DNA of 64,000 bases, from contig NZ_QPER01000002.1 in NCBI RefSeq assembly GCF_009455635.1, positions 1,612,001-1,676,000 of the forward strand, given 5' to 3'. This DNA comes from Paraburkholderia agricolaris (lineage in GTDB: Bacteria; Pseudomonadota; Gammaproteobacteria; Burkholderiales; Burkholderiaceae). This document shows, one piece after another, positions 1 through 8,569 of the stretch. Each line of letters begins with the position of its first letter. Within the stretch, counting starts at the first letter, position 1. A program made the translations under genes and the position numbers. The notes below the pieces were generated by a model. The model was not told the origin of the DNA. It was given only the letters and a program-made list of their open reading frames with translations, and made no database searches.

Positions 1-1
1 C

Positions 2-1168
2 GCAGACTTCGCCGAAGAGTCCGGCCACAACTGGAAAATCATCCATGCTCATGACTGGGTAACGTTCCCGGCTGCGGCACGGTTGGCACGGGTGTCGAGT
101 TCTCCCTGGATTGCTCATTTCCATTCGACCGAATGGGATCGAAGAGGCGATAAGGCCAGTGAACTCATTCATCAGATTGAAGAAGACGCTTGCAGAGCCG
201 CCGACAAGATTCTGGTTCCGAGCACCGTTCTCAGGGACACGCTTGTCCGCGTGTTGAAAGCCGAGCGCACGAAGATCCTGGTCGTCCCGAACTGTTTCGA
301 GTTTGAGCCGGAAGAGTTGCAAAGACGCGGCAGCTTCAAAGCCAGGAGGGTGATATTTGCAGGACGGATCACCGCTCAGAAGGGACCCGACTACTTCATC
401 GAAGCGGCAACCAGGATCAGGAAGAGGTTGCCGGAGGCGACCTTCGCGATGTATGGCGAAGGCGACATGGTGCAGCAGATCGCGACCTCGATCAGGCAGT
501 ATTTCCACCCGACGAAATTTATACCTCCGGTTGAAAACAAACAGGGGACGCCCGTGGAACTGATCGTGAGTCTGACTAGCGTGATCGTTGCGACGCGCAA
601 TCCGGTGACCGGTCGGCTCAGCTACAAGAACACTTCGTCTCCGGCGTCGCTCGATCGCGAGTTGGAGGCGAGGATTGCGAAGGGCGGTTTCACTCTGACG
701 CTGAAGTTCACCCCGGACGGCTACCATCTTGTGACATTCGGGGAGGGAGCGCGCCAGGAGAACTTCCTGGTCTACGGCCCTGGGTTATGGAGGGAGGGGG
801 ACCCAATCGTGGAAATGAATGGGTTCGTCGACTGGTCGGCCCGCAATAGAATGTTTAGAAACGCCAGCGCCGTTATCGTGCCCTCGCGTAGCGAGCCATT
901 CGGAATGATCATTCTCGAGGCAATGGAGAATGGCGTGCCCGTGTTCTACTCCAGAAACGCCGGCGTGAGCGACGTGCTTCAGACCGACCTGACAATCGAC
1001 CCCGAGGATGCGGAAGCGGTTGCCGGGAAGGTCTGCGAACTTCTGTCCAACGAGCGTCGATGGCTCGCGGTGGTCGAAGAGCAGAGGGCGGCGCTGCTGA
1101 AGTTCTCGAAAACACCTTGTGAAGACGAGGTGGTTCGGACCTGGAAGTCCCTGATCCAACGGACATGA
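2..1168 (+). CDS. GT4-family glycosyltransferase, 5' end outside the window
   Basis: The frame is open from the first bases, so the gene begins upstream; the first in-window start-like codon (TTG at 83) is not its start. Upstream of it the frame reads HAHDWVTFPAA, the usual N-domain motif of GT-B retaining glycosyltransferases. A GRITAQKGPDYFIEAA segment opens the C-terminal Rossmann domain, and PSRSEPFGMIILEAMENGVPV is the nucleotide-sugar-binding E-x7-E region of GT4 enzymes. It probably transfers a sugar from a nucleotide donor to a polysaccharide or glycan in the cytoplasm; donor and acceptor cannot be told. Oddly, about 105 residues (roughly bases 494-812) are inserted between the GEGDMVQQI strand and the GFVDW helix, where GT4 proteins normally have only a short loop. 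Confidence 0.85.
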   Translation, partial: ADFAEESGHNWKIIHAHDWVTFPAAARLARVSSSPWIAHFHSTEWDRRGDKASELIHQIEEDACRAADKILVPSTVLRDTLVRVLKAERTKILVVPNCFEFEPEELQRRGSFKARRVIFAGRITAQKGPDYFIEAATRIRKRLPEATFAMYGEGDMVQQIATSIRQYFHPTKFIPPVENKQGTPVELIVSLTSVIVATRNPVTGRLSYKNTSSPASLDRELEARIAKGGFTLTLKFTPDGYHLVTFGEGARQENFLVYGPGLWREGDPIVEMNGFVDWSARNRMFRNASAVIVPSRSEPFGMIILEAMENGVPVFYSRNAGVSDVLQTDLTIDPEDAEAVAGKVCELLSNERRWLAVVEEQRAALLKFSKTPCEDEVVRTWKSLIQRT

Positions 1169-1249
1169 CGGAATCTGGGCGGCGATCCAGGCATCGGCGG
1201 ACCGAGCGGTGCATTGCGGCACCTGCAGCAGCCTGGATCAGCCGTCGAA

Positions 1250-2383
1250 TCAGAACAGGTGGCGGATGCCGATCTGCGCGCCGGTCTCGTTGTGGCCGGG
1301 GTCCGGGCTCAGCAATGAACCCGTCGTGATGCTCGCGCCTGTCATGCGGAACTGGGCTGTCCCGAAGTTCTTCAGCCATGACACCACGCCGTAGACTTGC
1401 GTGCGCTTCGAGAGCGAGTAGCTCGCAATGGCGCCGATCTGTTCGGCGTTGTTGTCGAGCGACGAATCGTCCTTGATATAGGCGTAGGCCGCACCGATCG
1501 TCGCCTGGGGCGTAAGCCGGTAGTCGGCGGACACACTGTACGTGCTGTGGTAATTGCCGGGCACGTTGCCGACCGGTCCAAGGGCGGGGTTGTACTTCCC
1601 GGCGGGGTTTGCGAGCGCATTGCCTGTGGTGGCCGAGATCACGTCGTTCGCGCGAAACCACGCGAGGTAAAGCTTGCCATGCCCATAATCGTACGTCGCG
1701 CCCGCCATGATCTCCTGCACGCGCACGCTGTTGGCCGGATTCGCGGCATTGAGGTAGGCGAGCGCCAGGTAGAGCGGTCCCTGCTGGCTTTGCGCCGCGG
1801 CCTGATAGACCGCGTTACCCGCGAGTGAGCCCGGCACACCGCCGACTGAGTAGTGCAACTCCACCTGTGTGTTGGCGAACTTCGGCGAGAACCAGGCGAC
1901 GTCGTTGTCGACGCGCGAGAGCCAGTTCGCGAAGTCGTTGTAGCCAGAACCGTAGGTGGCCGAGCCGAGCGCGTCGAGGCCGATTGCGTAGTAGAACATC
2001 GGCGTGTTCTGCCGGCCGAAGCGCAACTCGCCGAACGGCCCGGCGACGCCCACCCACGCCTGGCGATCGAAAAACCGGTACGCGTTCTGCTGCGCGCCCG
2101 TCGACGGGTCAAAGCCGTTCTCGAGGTCGAAGCGCATGCTGTAGCCGCCGCCGATGTCCTCGGTGCCGCGCAATCCCCAGCGGCTCGTCATTTCGCCGTT
2201 GTTCGCGAGCGCGACGAGCTGGGTCGATTTGCCGCCGACCTGTGCCGATTGATAGCCGGCGAATGTGTCTAGCACCCCGTAGAGCGTGATGGAAGACTGT
2301 GCGCACGCGTTTGCGGCGGCAACCGCGAGAACGGCGCCACTCAGCAAGCGGTAACCCTGATTCGGTTTCATACTCGTTTTCAT
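1250..2383 (-). CDS. Gram-negative porin, OmpC-like
   Basis: This is a 377-residue outer-membrane porin of the Burkholderia general-porin type. It has a signal peptide ending ANACA, then QSSITLYGVLDTF, the hallmark first beta-strand. RWGLRGTEDIGGGY, FGRQAWVG and LRFGRQ follow, and it ends in IGIRHLF, with a terminal Phe needed for barrel assembly. It should form a 16-strand trimeric channel for small solutes. It is the last gene of the leftward FAH-cupin-MFS-porin operon, 82 bases after the MFS stop, so it probably admits the substrate of that pathway. The start at 2383 has AGGA about nine bases upstream; an internal Met at 2371 is possible but lacks a ribosome-binding site. Confidence 0.93.
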   Translation of the reverse strand: MKTSMKPNQGYRLLSGAVLAVAAANACAQSSITLYGVLDTFAGYQSAQVGGKSTQLVALANNGEMTSRWGLRGTEDIGGGYSMRFDLENGFDPSTGAQQNAYRFFDRQAWVGVAGPFGELRFGRQNTPMFYYAIGLDALGSATYGSGYNDFANWLSRVDNDVAWFSPKFANTQVELHYSVGGVPGSLAGNAVYQAAAQSQQGPLYLALAYLNAANPANSVRVQEIMAGATYDYGHGKLYLAWFRANDVISATTGNALANPAGKYNPALGPVGNVPGNYHSTYSVSADYRLTPQATIGAAYAYIKDDSSLDNNAEQIGAIASYSLSKRTQVYGVVSWLKNFGTAQFRMTGASITTGSLLSPDPGHNETGAQIGIRHLF

Positions 2384-2465
2384 ACTAAGCTATCCTGATT
2401 TTTATTGCGAGCAGGACGAATTCGAAACAAAGGAATGGGTGTTCCGAACTCCGAAGGCGGTCGGT

Positions 2466-3791
2466 TCAGCCTGGTGCGCGTTCGCGCACGGGCGCAGGGG
2501 CGGGCAGGCTCAGCATGACGAGCGCGCCGAGGCACGCCACGGCGGCGAGCGCAAACAGGCACCAGGCCGGTTGGCGCGTGAGCTCACGGATCCAGCCGAT
2601 CGCGAATGGAAATACGTATCCGCCGATGTTGCCGATGGTGGAGATGAGTCCGATGCCGGCGGCCGCCGCTGTGCCTGAGAGCAGCGTACCCGGCAGCGCG
2701 AACAGTACTGCGTTCGCGCTGATGAGGCCGAATGCGGCGAGCGTGAGACCGATGAGCGAGATGACGGGCCAGGTGGCAAATGCGCCGCTCAGCACGAGCC
2801 CGAGCGCGCCGATCAGCGCGGGGCCGGCCACGTGCCAGCGACGTTCACCGGTATCGTCGGAGTGGCGGCCGACGATTACCATCCCGATCGCGGCGAAGCC
2901 GAACGGCACAGCGCTCACGAGTCCGGTCTCTACGAGCCCTTTGACGCCGAGATCGCGAACGATCTGCGGCAACCAGAACGCGAGGCCGTAGATGCCGCCA
3001 ATCTGCGTGAAATTGATGATCGACAGCCGCCAGACGTCGCCGCTGCGTAATGCGTCGCCGAGCCGGTGCGCGTGACCCTGCGCGTCGCGAGCCGCGCGTT
3101 CGCGAGCGAGCGTCGCCAGCACGCGCTCCCGGTCGTCGGGCGCGAGCCAGCGGGCATGCGCCGGGCCGTCGTCGAGCACGAAGAGTGTTGCGACGCCCGC
3201 CAGGACGGCTGGCGTGCCTTCGAGCAGAAACAGCCACTGCCAGCCGTGGAGGTTCCAGCGACCGTCGAAGCTCTGCATGACCCAGCCCGAGAGCGGGCCG
3301 CCAAGCACGCCGGCGAGCGCAATGCCGAGCAGGAACAGGCTGACCGCCTGCGCGCGCTGGCGGTTCGGGAACCAGTAGGTCAGATAGAGAATCACGCCGG
3401 GAAAGAAACCCGCTTCGGCGGCGCCGAGCAGCGTGCGCATCAGGTAGAACGACAGCGGCGAGTGGACGAACACCATCGCGGCCGACACGACGCCCCACAC
3501 GACCATGATCCGGGCGATCCAGACCCGCGCGCCGACTCGCGCGAGCATCAGGTTGCTCGGCACCTCGCAGAGACAGTACGCGAGGAAAAAGATGCCGGCA
3601 CCGAAGCCGTACGCGGCGTCCGACAGCCCGATATCGGATGCCATGCGCAGCTTCGCGAACCCGATGTTGATACGATCAATGAACGAGATCACGTACAGCA
3701 GGATCAGAAACGGCAGCAGGCGGCCGGCGATCCGGTTGTACAGCGTCCAGTCTGCGTCGCTGGGAAAACCCGAGCGTGCGAGTAGTTTCAA
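2466..3791 (-). CDS. MFS transporter, anion:cation symporter (ACS) family
   Basis: This is an inner-membrane importer of about 441 residues with 12 predicted hydrophobic segments. The N-terminal stretch LPFLILLYVISFIDRINIGFA and the LTYWFPNRQRAQAV signature are typical of the ACS branch (tartrate, phthalate and hexuronate transporters), so an organic acid anion is the likely substrate. I chose a TTG start at 3791 because AGGAG lies about seven bases before it; longer readings would run into the cupin gene. The gene follows the cupin by 59 bases and precedes the porin in one leftward operon, which suggests uptake of the compound broken down by the FAH-family enzyme. The exact substrate is unknown. 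Confidence 0.88.
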   Translation of the reverse strand: MKLLARSGFPSDADWTLYNRIAGRLLPFLILLYVISFIDRINIGFAKLRMASDIGLSDAAYGFGAGIFFLAYCLCEVPSNLMLARVGARVWIARIMVVWGVVSAAMVFVHSPLSFYLMRTLLGAAEAGFFPGVILYLTYWFPNRQRAQAVSLFLLGIALAGVLGGPLSGWVMQSFDGRWNLHGWQWLFLLEGTPAVLAGVATLFVLDDGPAHARWLAPDDRERVLATLARERAARDAQGHAHRLGDALRSGDVWRLSIINFTQIGGIYGLAFWLPQIVRDLGVKGLVETGLVSAVPFGFAAIGMVIVGRHSDDTGERRWHVAGPALIGALGLVLSGAFATWPVISLIGLTLAAFGLISANAVLFALPGTLLSGTAAAAGIGLISTIGNIGGYVFPFAIGWIRELTRQPAWCLFALAAVACLGALVMLSLPAPAPVRERAPG

Positions 3792-3850
3792 GATGGTCTC
3801 CTGGCGGGTTTCTTCGGGGCCCGGTTTGTGTTTGTTGTCGTGAGCGGCGT

Positions 3851-4327
3851 TCAGCCCGTCGCGTGCAACGCGTGGCCGGCTGCCTGCACTGGCCACGACG
3901 CGATCAGCACGAACGCGATCACGCAAGGCTCGGTGCCGCGGTTGATCCAGTTGTGGATCGTGCCGCGCTGCACGAGAACATCACCGGCCTTCAGGTGCAC
4001 CTCACTGCCGTCGAGATCCATGTCGATCTCGCCTGAGAGCACGACCGCGTAGTCGATTGAGTCGGTGCGGTGGTTGCGCGGCGTGACGCCCGGCGCGTAC
4101 TCGATCACGCGAAACACGGAGCCGTTCGGATGCGCGGTTGCGACCTTGCGCTGCGCACCGTCGCCGGGCACGTCGTTGTCGACGGGAAAGCCTTCAGTTG
4201 TCCAGATCACTGTGGCCGTCGCACCTTCGCGAAGCGGAGCGATGTTCGACACCGGCTCGTCGATACTGATGCAGGCCTTGCCGTTGGCGTCGTGGCCCGT
4301 GACCACGCGGCGGATCGAAAAACTCAT
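3851..4327 (-). CDS. cupin-domain protein
   Basis: This is a 158-residue single-domain cupin. A conserved beta-barrel motif is visible as PGVTPRNHRTDSIDYAVVLSGEIDM, with metal-ligand-type His and Asp residues, followed by LKAGDVLVQRGTIHNWINRG, the second cupin motif with its His. Small cupins of this form sit in aromatic and organic-acid catabolic operons as isomerases or oxygenases, or have no assigned role. The start at 4327 has AGGAG seven bases upstream. It lies between the FAH hydrolase (71-base gap) and the MFS gene and is presumably co-transcribed. The reaction cannot be named from sequence. Confidence 0.85.
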   Translation of the reverse strand: MSFSIRRVVTGHDANGKACISIDEPVSNIAPLREGATATVIWTTEGFPVDNDVPGDGAQRKVATAHPNGSVFRVIEYAPGVTPRNHRTDSIDYAVVLSGEIDMDLDGSEVHLKAGDVLVQRGTIHNWINRGTEPCVIAFVLIASWPVQAAGHALHATG

Positions 4328-4398
4328 GGGAACTCCTGTCGGCCGCTCGGGCCGGTCAATGAATACGGTGGAGAGGGGGCAACCCGATCCGTGCCACG

Positions 4399-5304
4399 TC
4401 AGACGCCGATCGGGTTGCGCAACACGCCGATGCCGGCGACTTCGGTTTCCAGCACGTCGCCCGGCTGCATGAACTCGGGCGGCGTGCGCGCGTGCCCGAC
4501 GCCGGGCGGCGTGCCCGTCGCGATGATGTCGCCGGCTTCGAGCGTAAGCCCGCGCGAGAGCTCGGCGATGATCGCCGGAATATCGAAATACATGCAACTC
4601 GTGTTCGACGATTGCTTGACGACACCATTCACGCGCGAGGCGAGATCGAGGCCGCGCGGATCGAGTGCGTCCCGCGTGACGATCCACGGCCCCATCGGGC
4701 AGGTGCCGTCAATGCTCTTGCCCTTGAACCACTGCTGCCCGTGACGGCGCTGAATGTCGCGCCAGCTCAGGTCGTTCAGCGCGGTGAAGCCGAACACGTG
4801 GTCCATTGCGTCTTGCTTCGCGATGTCGCGGCCATCCGCGCCGATCACGACCGCGAGTTCGACTTCCCAGTCGAGTTGCGCCGAGAGTTCGGCGAAGTAA
4901 GGAATCGGGGCGTAGGGGCCGCAAACGGTCGTCGGCGCCTTGGTGAAGAAGGTCGGGAACTCCGGCATCTCTTTCACGTGCGGGCGGATCTTCGCTCCCT
5001 CGGCGAAATGTTCGAGGTAGTTCCAGCCGACGCAGAAGATGTTCTTGCGCGGGCGAGGGATCGGTGCGAGCAGTTCAAGGCCGGCGAGCGGCAGATCTTC
5101 CGCGGCGCGGCGCGCGAGGTCGTCCAGCGCCGCGCGAGCCGGCGCGCCCGCCGCGATTAGCGACACCATGTCGGTGGCGTCGAATGGCAGCGTCACGCCG
5201 AGCGCGGTGGCGCTCGCCGCGACGTCGATGACACGCTCGGCGCTGCGCACGAGTCCAATGCGCGCGATGGGGGCCGCGCGGTCACGAAAGCTCAGTAGTT
5301 GCAT
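4399..5304 (-). CDS. fumarylacetoacetate hydrolase (FAH) family protein
   Basis: This 301-residue protein has the FAH fold from about residue 85 (KNIFCVGWNYLEHFAEG) to the end. Metal-binding acidic residues are visible in LDWEVELAVVIG (E-x-E) and the later D of ALNDLSWRD; TGTPPGVG is the family's C-terminal active-site loop. Relatives hydrolyse or decarboxylate beta-diketo acids such as fumarylpyruvate, maleylpyruvate, acylpyruvates or 5-oxopent-3-ene tricarboxylate. It is the first gene of the leftward operon and is divergent from the GntR regulator at 5459, which probably controls it. The substrate is not assignable; an FAH enzyme with a cupin suggests a gentisate- or homoprotocatechuate-like lower pathway, which is inference. 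Confidence 0.88.
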   Translation of the reverse strand: MQLLSFRDRAAPIARIGLVRSAERVIDVAASATALGVTLPFDATDMVSLIAAGAPARAALDDLARRAAEDLPLAGLELLAPIPRPRKNIFCVGWNYLEHFAEGAKIRPHVKEMPEFPTFFTKAPTTVCGPYAPIPYFAELSAQLDWEVELAVVIGADGRDIAKQDAMDHVFGFTALNDLSWRDIQRRHGQQWFKGKSIDGTCPMGPWIVTRDALDPRGLDLASRVNGVVKQSSNTSCMYFDIPAIIAELSRGLTLEAGDIIATGTPPGVGHARTPPEFMQPGDVLETEVAGIGVLRNPIGV

Positions 5305-5337
5305 GTATCGGTTCTCGATGGAGGTTATGAGGCAATG

Positions 5338-5374
5338 TGTATATCATTCAAAGTAGAGTTAAGAATAATATACA
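5338..5374. promoter_or_regulatory. inverted repeat, probable GntR operator
   Basis: TGTATAT at 5338-5344 and its complement ATATACA at 5368-5374 lie about three helical turns apart, in the AT-rich gap between the FAH operon and the GntR gene. FCD- and VanR-type GntR proteins often bind TGTATAC-like half sites, so this is the best candidate for the operator of the divergent pair. Confidence 0.5.
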
Positions 5375-5458
5375 AAAAGTGCTTGCGGGCGTTGGTTGTG
5401 GTTTTTTTCGGGTAAACACTGGTATAGTCTACGAACTATTTTCGTCTGCGAGCGTGCC

Positions 5459-6151
5459 GTGCCCTTTTCCCCGTCCAATGAAACCGACACGGAGGTGTCG
5501 TCGCAAACCACCGCGAGCGCGATCCACGCCCGGTTGCGGCACGACATCCTGCGCGGTGTACTGAAGCCCGGCGAGCGGCTTCGCGTGCACGACGTCGCGC
5601 AGCGCTACGGCGGCGGAACGATTCCCACGCGCGAGGCGTTGAGCCGCCTGTCGGCGGAATTGCTGGTGATTTATCTCGATCAGCGGGGTTTCGCGGTCGC
5701 GCCGATCAGCCAGGAGAGTCTCGAAGACCTGACGCGCGCGCGCGTGTGGACCGCCGAAGCGGCCGTGCGGGAAGCGGTGCGTAATGGGGATGCTGCGTGG
5801 GAGGAGCGCGTGGTGCTCGCGTATCACCGGCTTTCGAAGGTGCCGCGCTACGAGTCGGAAGATCCACCCGTTTCGAACCCGCTGTTCGATCCGTTGCATC
5901 GCGAGTTCCACCTGCAGATCTTTTCCGGCTGTGGATCGCAGTGGATGGTAGATACGTGCATGCGGCTATTCGATCATGCGGAGCGCTACCGGAACCTGTC
6001 GCGTCAGGCCGTGGTCATGCCACGCGAGCACGAGCACAAGGAACTCGTCGACGCGGTGCTGGGGCGCAGCGAGGAGGTGGCCGTCGCCTCGATCAGCGAC
6101 CACTTCCGCCTCACGGCGCGGATCGTGAACGACTTCAGGCGGGGCAATTAG
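5459..6151 (+). CDS. GntR-family transcriptional regulator (FadR/FCD type)
   Basis: This regulator has about 230 residues. An N-terminal winged helix carries LRHDILRGVLKPGERLRVHDVA and TIPTREALSRLSAE, the standard GntR DNA-reading region. A helical FCD-like effector domain follows, with metal-ligand-type residues in DPLHREFHLQIF and HEHKELVDAVLGR. FCD regulators usually repress catabolic operons until an organic acid binds. It is divergent from the FAH-cupin-MFS-porin operon and probably controls it. The start is uncertain: GTG at 5459 is favoured because the 21 residues before it (from a GTG-like start at 5396) look non-coding and would overlap a TATAGT -10-like box. Confidence 0.85.
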   Translation: MPFSPSNETDTEVSSQTTASAIHARLRHDILRGVLKPGERLRVHDVAQRYGGGTIPTREALSRLSAELLVIYLDQRGFAVAPISQESLEDLTRARVWTAEAAVREAVRNGDAAWEERVVLAYHRLSKVPRYESEDPPVSNPLFDPLHREFHLQIFSGCGSQWMVDTCMRLFDHAERYRNLSRQAVVMPREHEHKELVDAVLGRSEEVAVASISDHFRLTARIVNDFRRGN

Positions 6152-6244
6152 CGAGGATGCTATTGCGCTAGTTGCCCGTCCCGGTGACGAACTACCTGTG
6201 GGCTCCGCCGTTCGTGGCATCGGCCGTAACTATGCGGAGATTAT

Positions 6245-6880
6245 TTATTTGCCCAGTTGATCCCGGTAGAACGCGGAGAGCTTTGCCACAGCGGGTACAA
6301 CGTATTCGGCCTTGTCGTAAAGATCGACATGTGTCGCCCCGTCAATCCAGTGAAGCGCCTTCGGTTCGCCAGCCTGAGCAAACGCATCTTCTGTCATCCA
6401 CCGGGTATCGGCCTTTGTACCGACGATCATGAGCAATGGTCTGGGCGAGATCATGTGGATAAGATTGAAGCCGTTGAATGCTGCGATTCTGTCGACACTG
6501 CTCCAGGACATCATCCTGGTCGAACGAGGATGTGCCGCGCGTGGTGTGCAGTAGTATTGCCAGCCTTCGTAGACGTACTGCCCTGCCTGCCGTGCGTCCG
6601 CCTCGGATTCGGGAAAGATGGGAAAACGCTGCATAGCTTCGCCGCATGCTTCCGCAGTGCGCGCCTTGCCAGCGGTGTCCAGCAGCGCCTGAAGCACTTG
6701 GGGCTCCTGCTTGCCGTCGCAACCTTCGCGAAAGAATCTGCCAATGTCCACGCCACTGACGGTGGCTACCGCCTTGATTCGGTGATCAGTTGCTGCGGCC
6801 GATACTGCGTAGCCACCCAGGGCACAAATGCCAAGTAGTCCGATGCGATTGGAATCGATGCCGTCACGTATACTCAGGAA
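6245..6880 (-). pseudogene. alpha/beta hydrolase, N-terminus deleted
   Basis: About 210 residues match the C-terminal two-thirds of a dienelactone-hydrolase-like alpha/beta hydrolase. NRIGLLGICALGG is the nucleophile elbow with Cys in the nucleophile position, MISPRPLLMIVGTKADTRWM carries the acid residue and WIDGATHVDLYD the catalytic His. The usual first 100 or so residues, including the oxyanion region, are missing. The frame stays open further upstream, but that sequence does not look like a hydrolase; it is the antisense of the AraC gene. The similarity stops near 6880, almost exactly where the divergent AraC remnant begins, so one deletion probably removed both 5' ends and their shared promoter. 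Confidence 0.75.
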
Positions 6881-6883
6881 CGA

Positions 6884-7504
6884 GATGTGGCCAGTGAGAA
6901 GGGGCCGTTGCTTGGCCTGGGGTTCAAGCTGAACCCTGACAGAATAGCCGCGTTGCTGCTCGAGGCAGGCATTCAGCCAGGGGATCGCGGCCGCCGGCGC
7001 GGCATCGCCGTCCGCCACCTCGATAATGACCTGCTTGATCCTGTCGTTCGTCTTCTTCGGTTGCTGGATCGACCGAAGGATCTTTCCATGTTGGCGGATT
7101 CGATTGAGCGGGAAATTTTTTGGCGGCTGATCAGCGGAGAACAAGGGGCGCTGGTGCAGCAACTCGGGTTCGCTGACGGCCATACCATGCAGATCAGCCG
7201 GGCGATCAAATGGATTCGGGCCAACTACGCCAGGGCCTTGCGTGTCGAAGAGTTGGCTGAAGTGGCTTGTATGAGCCTCACTTCGTTTCACCGGCACTTC
7301 GTGGCAGTAACGTCGCTGAGTCCAATTCAGTTTCAGAAACAGGTTCGCCTGCAGGTGGCGCGAACGCTGTTGCTGTCTTCATCGAGGAACGTAGCCGATA
7401 TCGGACTCGAAGCAGGTTACGACAGCTCATCGCAGTTCAGCCGGGAATATCGACGGCAGTTCGGCCGCCCACCTCGCGCAGACGGCGACTCCCTAAAAAG
7501 ATAG
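6884..7504 (+). pseudogene. AraC-family regulator, N-terminus deleted
   Basis: About 205 residues remain. They begin inside the AraC_N (cupin-like) domain at GPLLGLGFKLNPDRIAALL. DNDLLDPVVRLLRLLDRP follows, then both helix-turn-helix units (RVEELAEVACMSLTSFHRHF and NVADIGLEAGYDSSSQFSREY). Family members are about 300 residues, so roughly 90-100 N-terminal residues are lost. A GTG at 6887 could in principle start a shortened protein that keeps the DNA-binding domain, but no ribosome-binding site is evident. It faces the truncated hydrolase head to head; regulators of this type normally sit divergent from such a hydrolase or reductase, so the pair looks like a decayed regulator-target module. 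Confidence 0.72.
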
Positions 7505-7596
7505 CGAGACGTTTGATCGCGGTTGCCTAAGAGGGATGTCTTCAAAGCGGAGTGTATTCAAATAGATCGTCAACCGTTGCGATATTCACATCCTGA

Positions 7597-7830
7597 TCAC
7601 CTGGAGCCGAACGCGCCCTGAAATGCCTGCCGTGCTTCAGCGTGCGTTTCAAAGCCGATGCCAGGCGCTTGCGGCAGATCGGCATGTCCTGCTATGACTT
7701 CCAGATGATCGGCAAGACCACAAAAAGGGCGAAACGCAAACGGCGTAAGTTCAGCGCCGCCTAGGCCCAAGGCTGCAGTGACGTGCAGACTGAAGAGGTG
7801 GCCGCCATGTGGCCAGAAAGCCTGGCGTGG
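7597..7830 (-). pseudogene. C-terminal fragment of an enolase-superfamily (mandelate racemase-like) protein
   Basis: The reading WPHGGHLFSLHVTAALGLGG, with LPQAPGIGFETHAEA before the stop, is the conserved tail of mandelate racemase/muconate-lactonizing-type enzymes. Only about 75 residues of an expected 370-400 are present. The barrel with the catalytic Lys and metal-binding acids is absent, and the residues before the fragment look non-homologous. It abuts the stop of the lipocalin-like gene at 7885. It adds to the hydrolase/AraC scar next door as evidence that this 1.6-kb patch has lost catabolic genes. Confidence 0.6.
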
Positions 7831-7884
7831 CCATCCCCGCGCTCTCGGATGTCGGTTATACGCATCTGCCTTTCCTTTACGCAA

Positions 7885-8406
7885 TCATCTCAACCTGCGC
7901 CAGACCGAGATCGGCACATCACCGTTCGGTCGAGGGACGACGCGGTAGGTTAGCTGATCGCCTTTCAGTTCGTAGCTCCGTATTTGCTGCTGTCCCTCCC
8001 AATTGGGAAACGACGCATTCTGGATATGGAAAGTCAGGGTGCCGTTATCCTGATCGACACTGACTGTGCCGAAGTGAGTACTGGAGCCCATCACCGCTTC
8101 CTTGTAGTCGTCCGGCGTCCCGGCGCCCTTGTCGCCCGAGGCGAAAGGAGGGCGTTCGGCCTTGAAAATCTGCAACGAGTAGCGCCCTTGGGCGTCGATC
8201 AGCAGCAGCCCTTTGGGCGCACTGCCGAAGTCGTGCGCACGCGTGCCATCGGGATGTTGAACGTCAGCGGCGACGAGCGTCCACGTGCCCTCCAGCGACG
8301 GACCGGCGGCGACCGCGTCATCGGCACTCACCGCACTTGCCAATAACGTGCATACGGGGAAAACGACGCGAAAGAAGCCGCGACTCAGCAGCGAGTGGCT
8401 GTTCAT
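7885..8406 (-). CDS. lipocalin-like domain secreted protein
   Basis: This is a 173-residue protein with an N-terminal signal (SRGFFRVVFPVCTLLASAVSA) and then a lipocalin-like domain. LEGTWTLVAADVQHPDGTRAHDFG opens the domain, and YSLQIFKAERPPFASGD and SSTHFGTVSVDQ follow. This family (lipocalin_5-like) is found as small periplasmic proteins next to regulators and oxidoreductases and has no firm biochemical role. The start at 8406 has GGAG about ten bases upstream; a start at 8508 is possible but would put about 34 poor residues before the signal peptide. It is divergent from the LysR gene at 8570, which probably controls it. Confidence 0.8.
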   Translation of the reverse strand: MNSHSLLSRGFFRVVFPVCTLLASAVSADDAVAAGPSLEGTWTLVAADVQHPDGTRAHDFGSAPKGLLLIDAQGRYSLQIFKAERPPFASGDKGAGTPDDYKEAVMGSSTHFGTVSVDQDNGTLTFHIQNASFPNWEGQQQIRSYELKGDQLTYRVVPRPNGDVPISVWRRLR

Positions 8407-8569
8407 GAAGTGTATTTCTCCACTGGATTGTTCCAGAAGCCTGCGCTTGCCGAGGCCTGGTTGTGACACGTAGCGGACGACGGGTCCTTGAAATTCGACA
8501 TTGATCATAGACGGACGAATATGTAATGAATGCGATAATTCAGGACCGTTGCTTCAGAAAAACTGAGCT

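Noticed and set aside
909..1661. Long leftward open frame across the glycosyltransferase and porin genes
   Set aside because: It is the antisense or off-frame shadow of two clear genes and has an Arg-rich translation with no domain.
6887..7504. Calling the AraC remnant an intact short regulator
   Set aside because: The N-terminal AraC_N domain is cut mid-fold and the cut coincides with the truncation of the divergent hydrolase.
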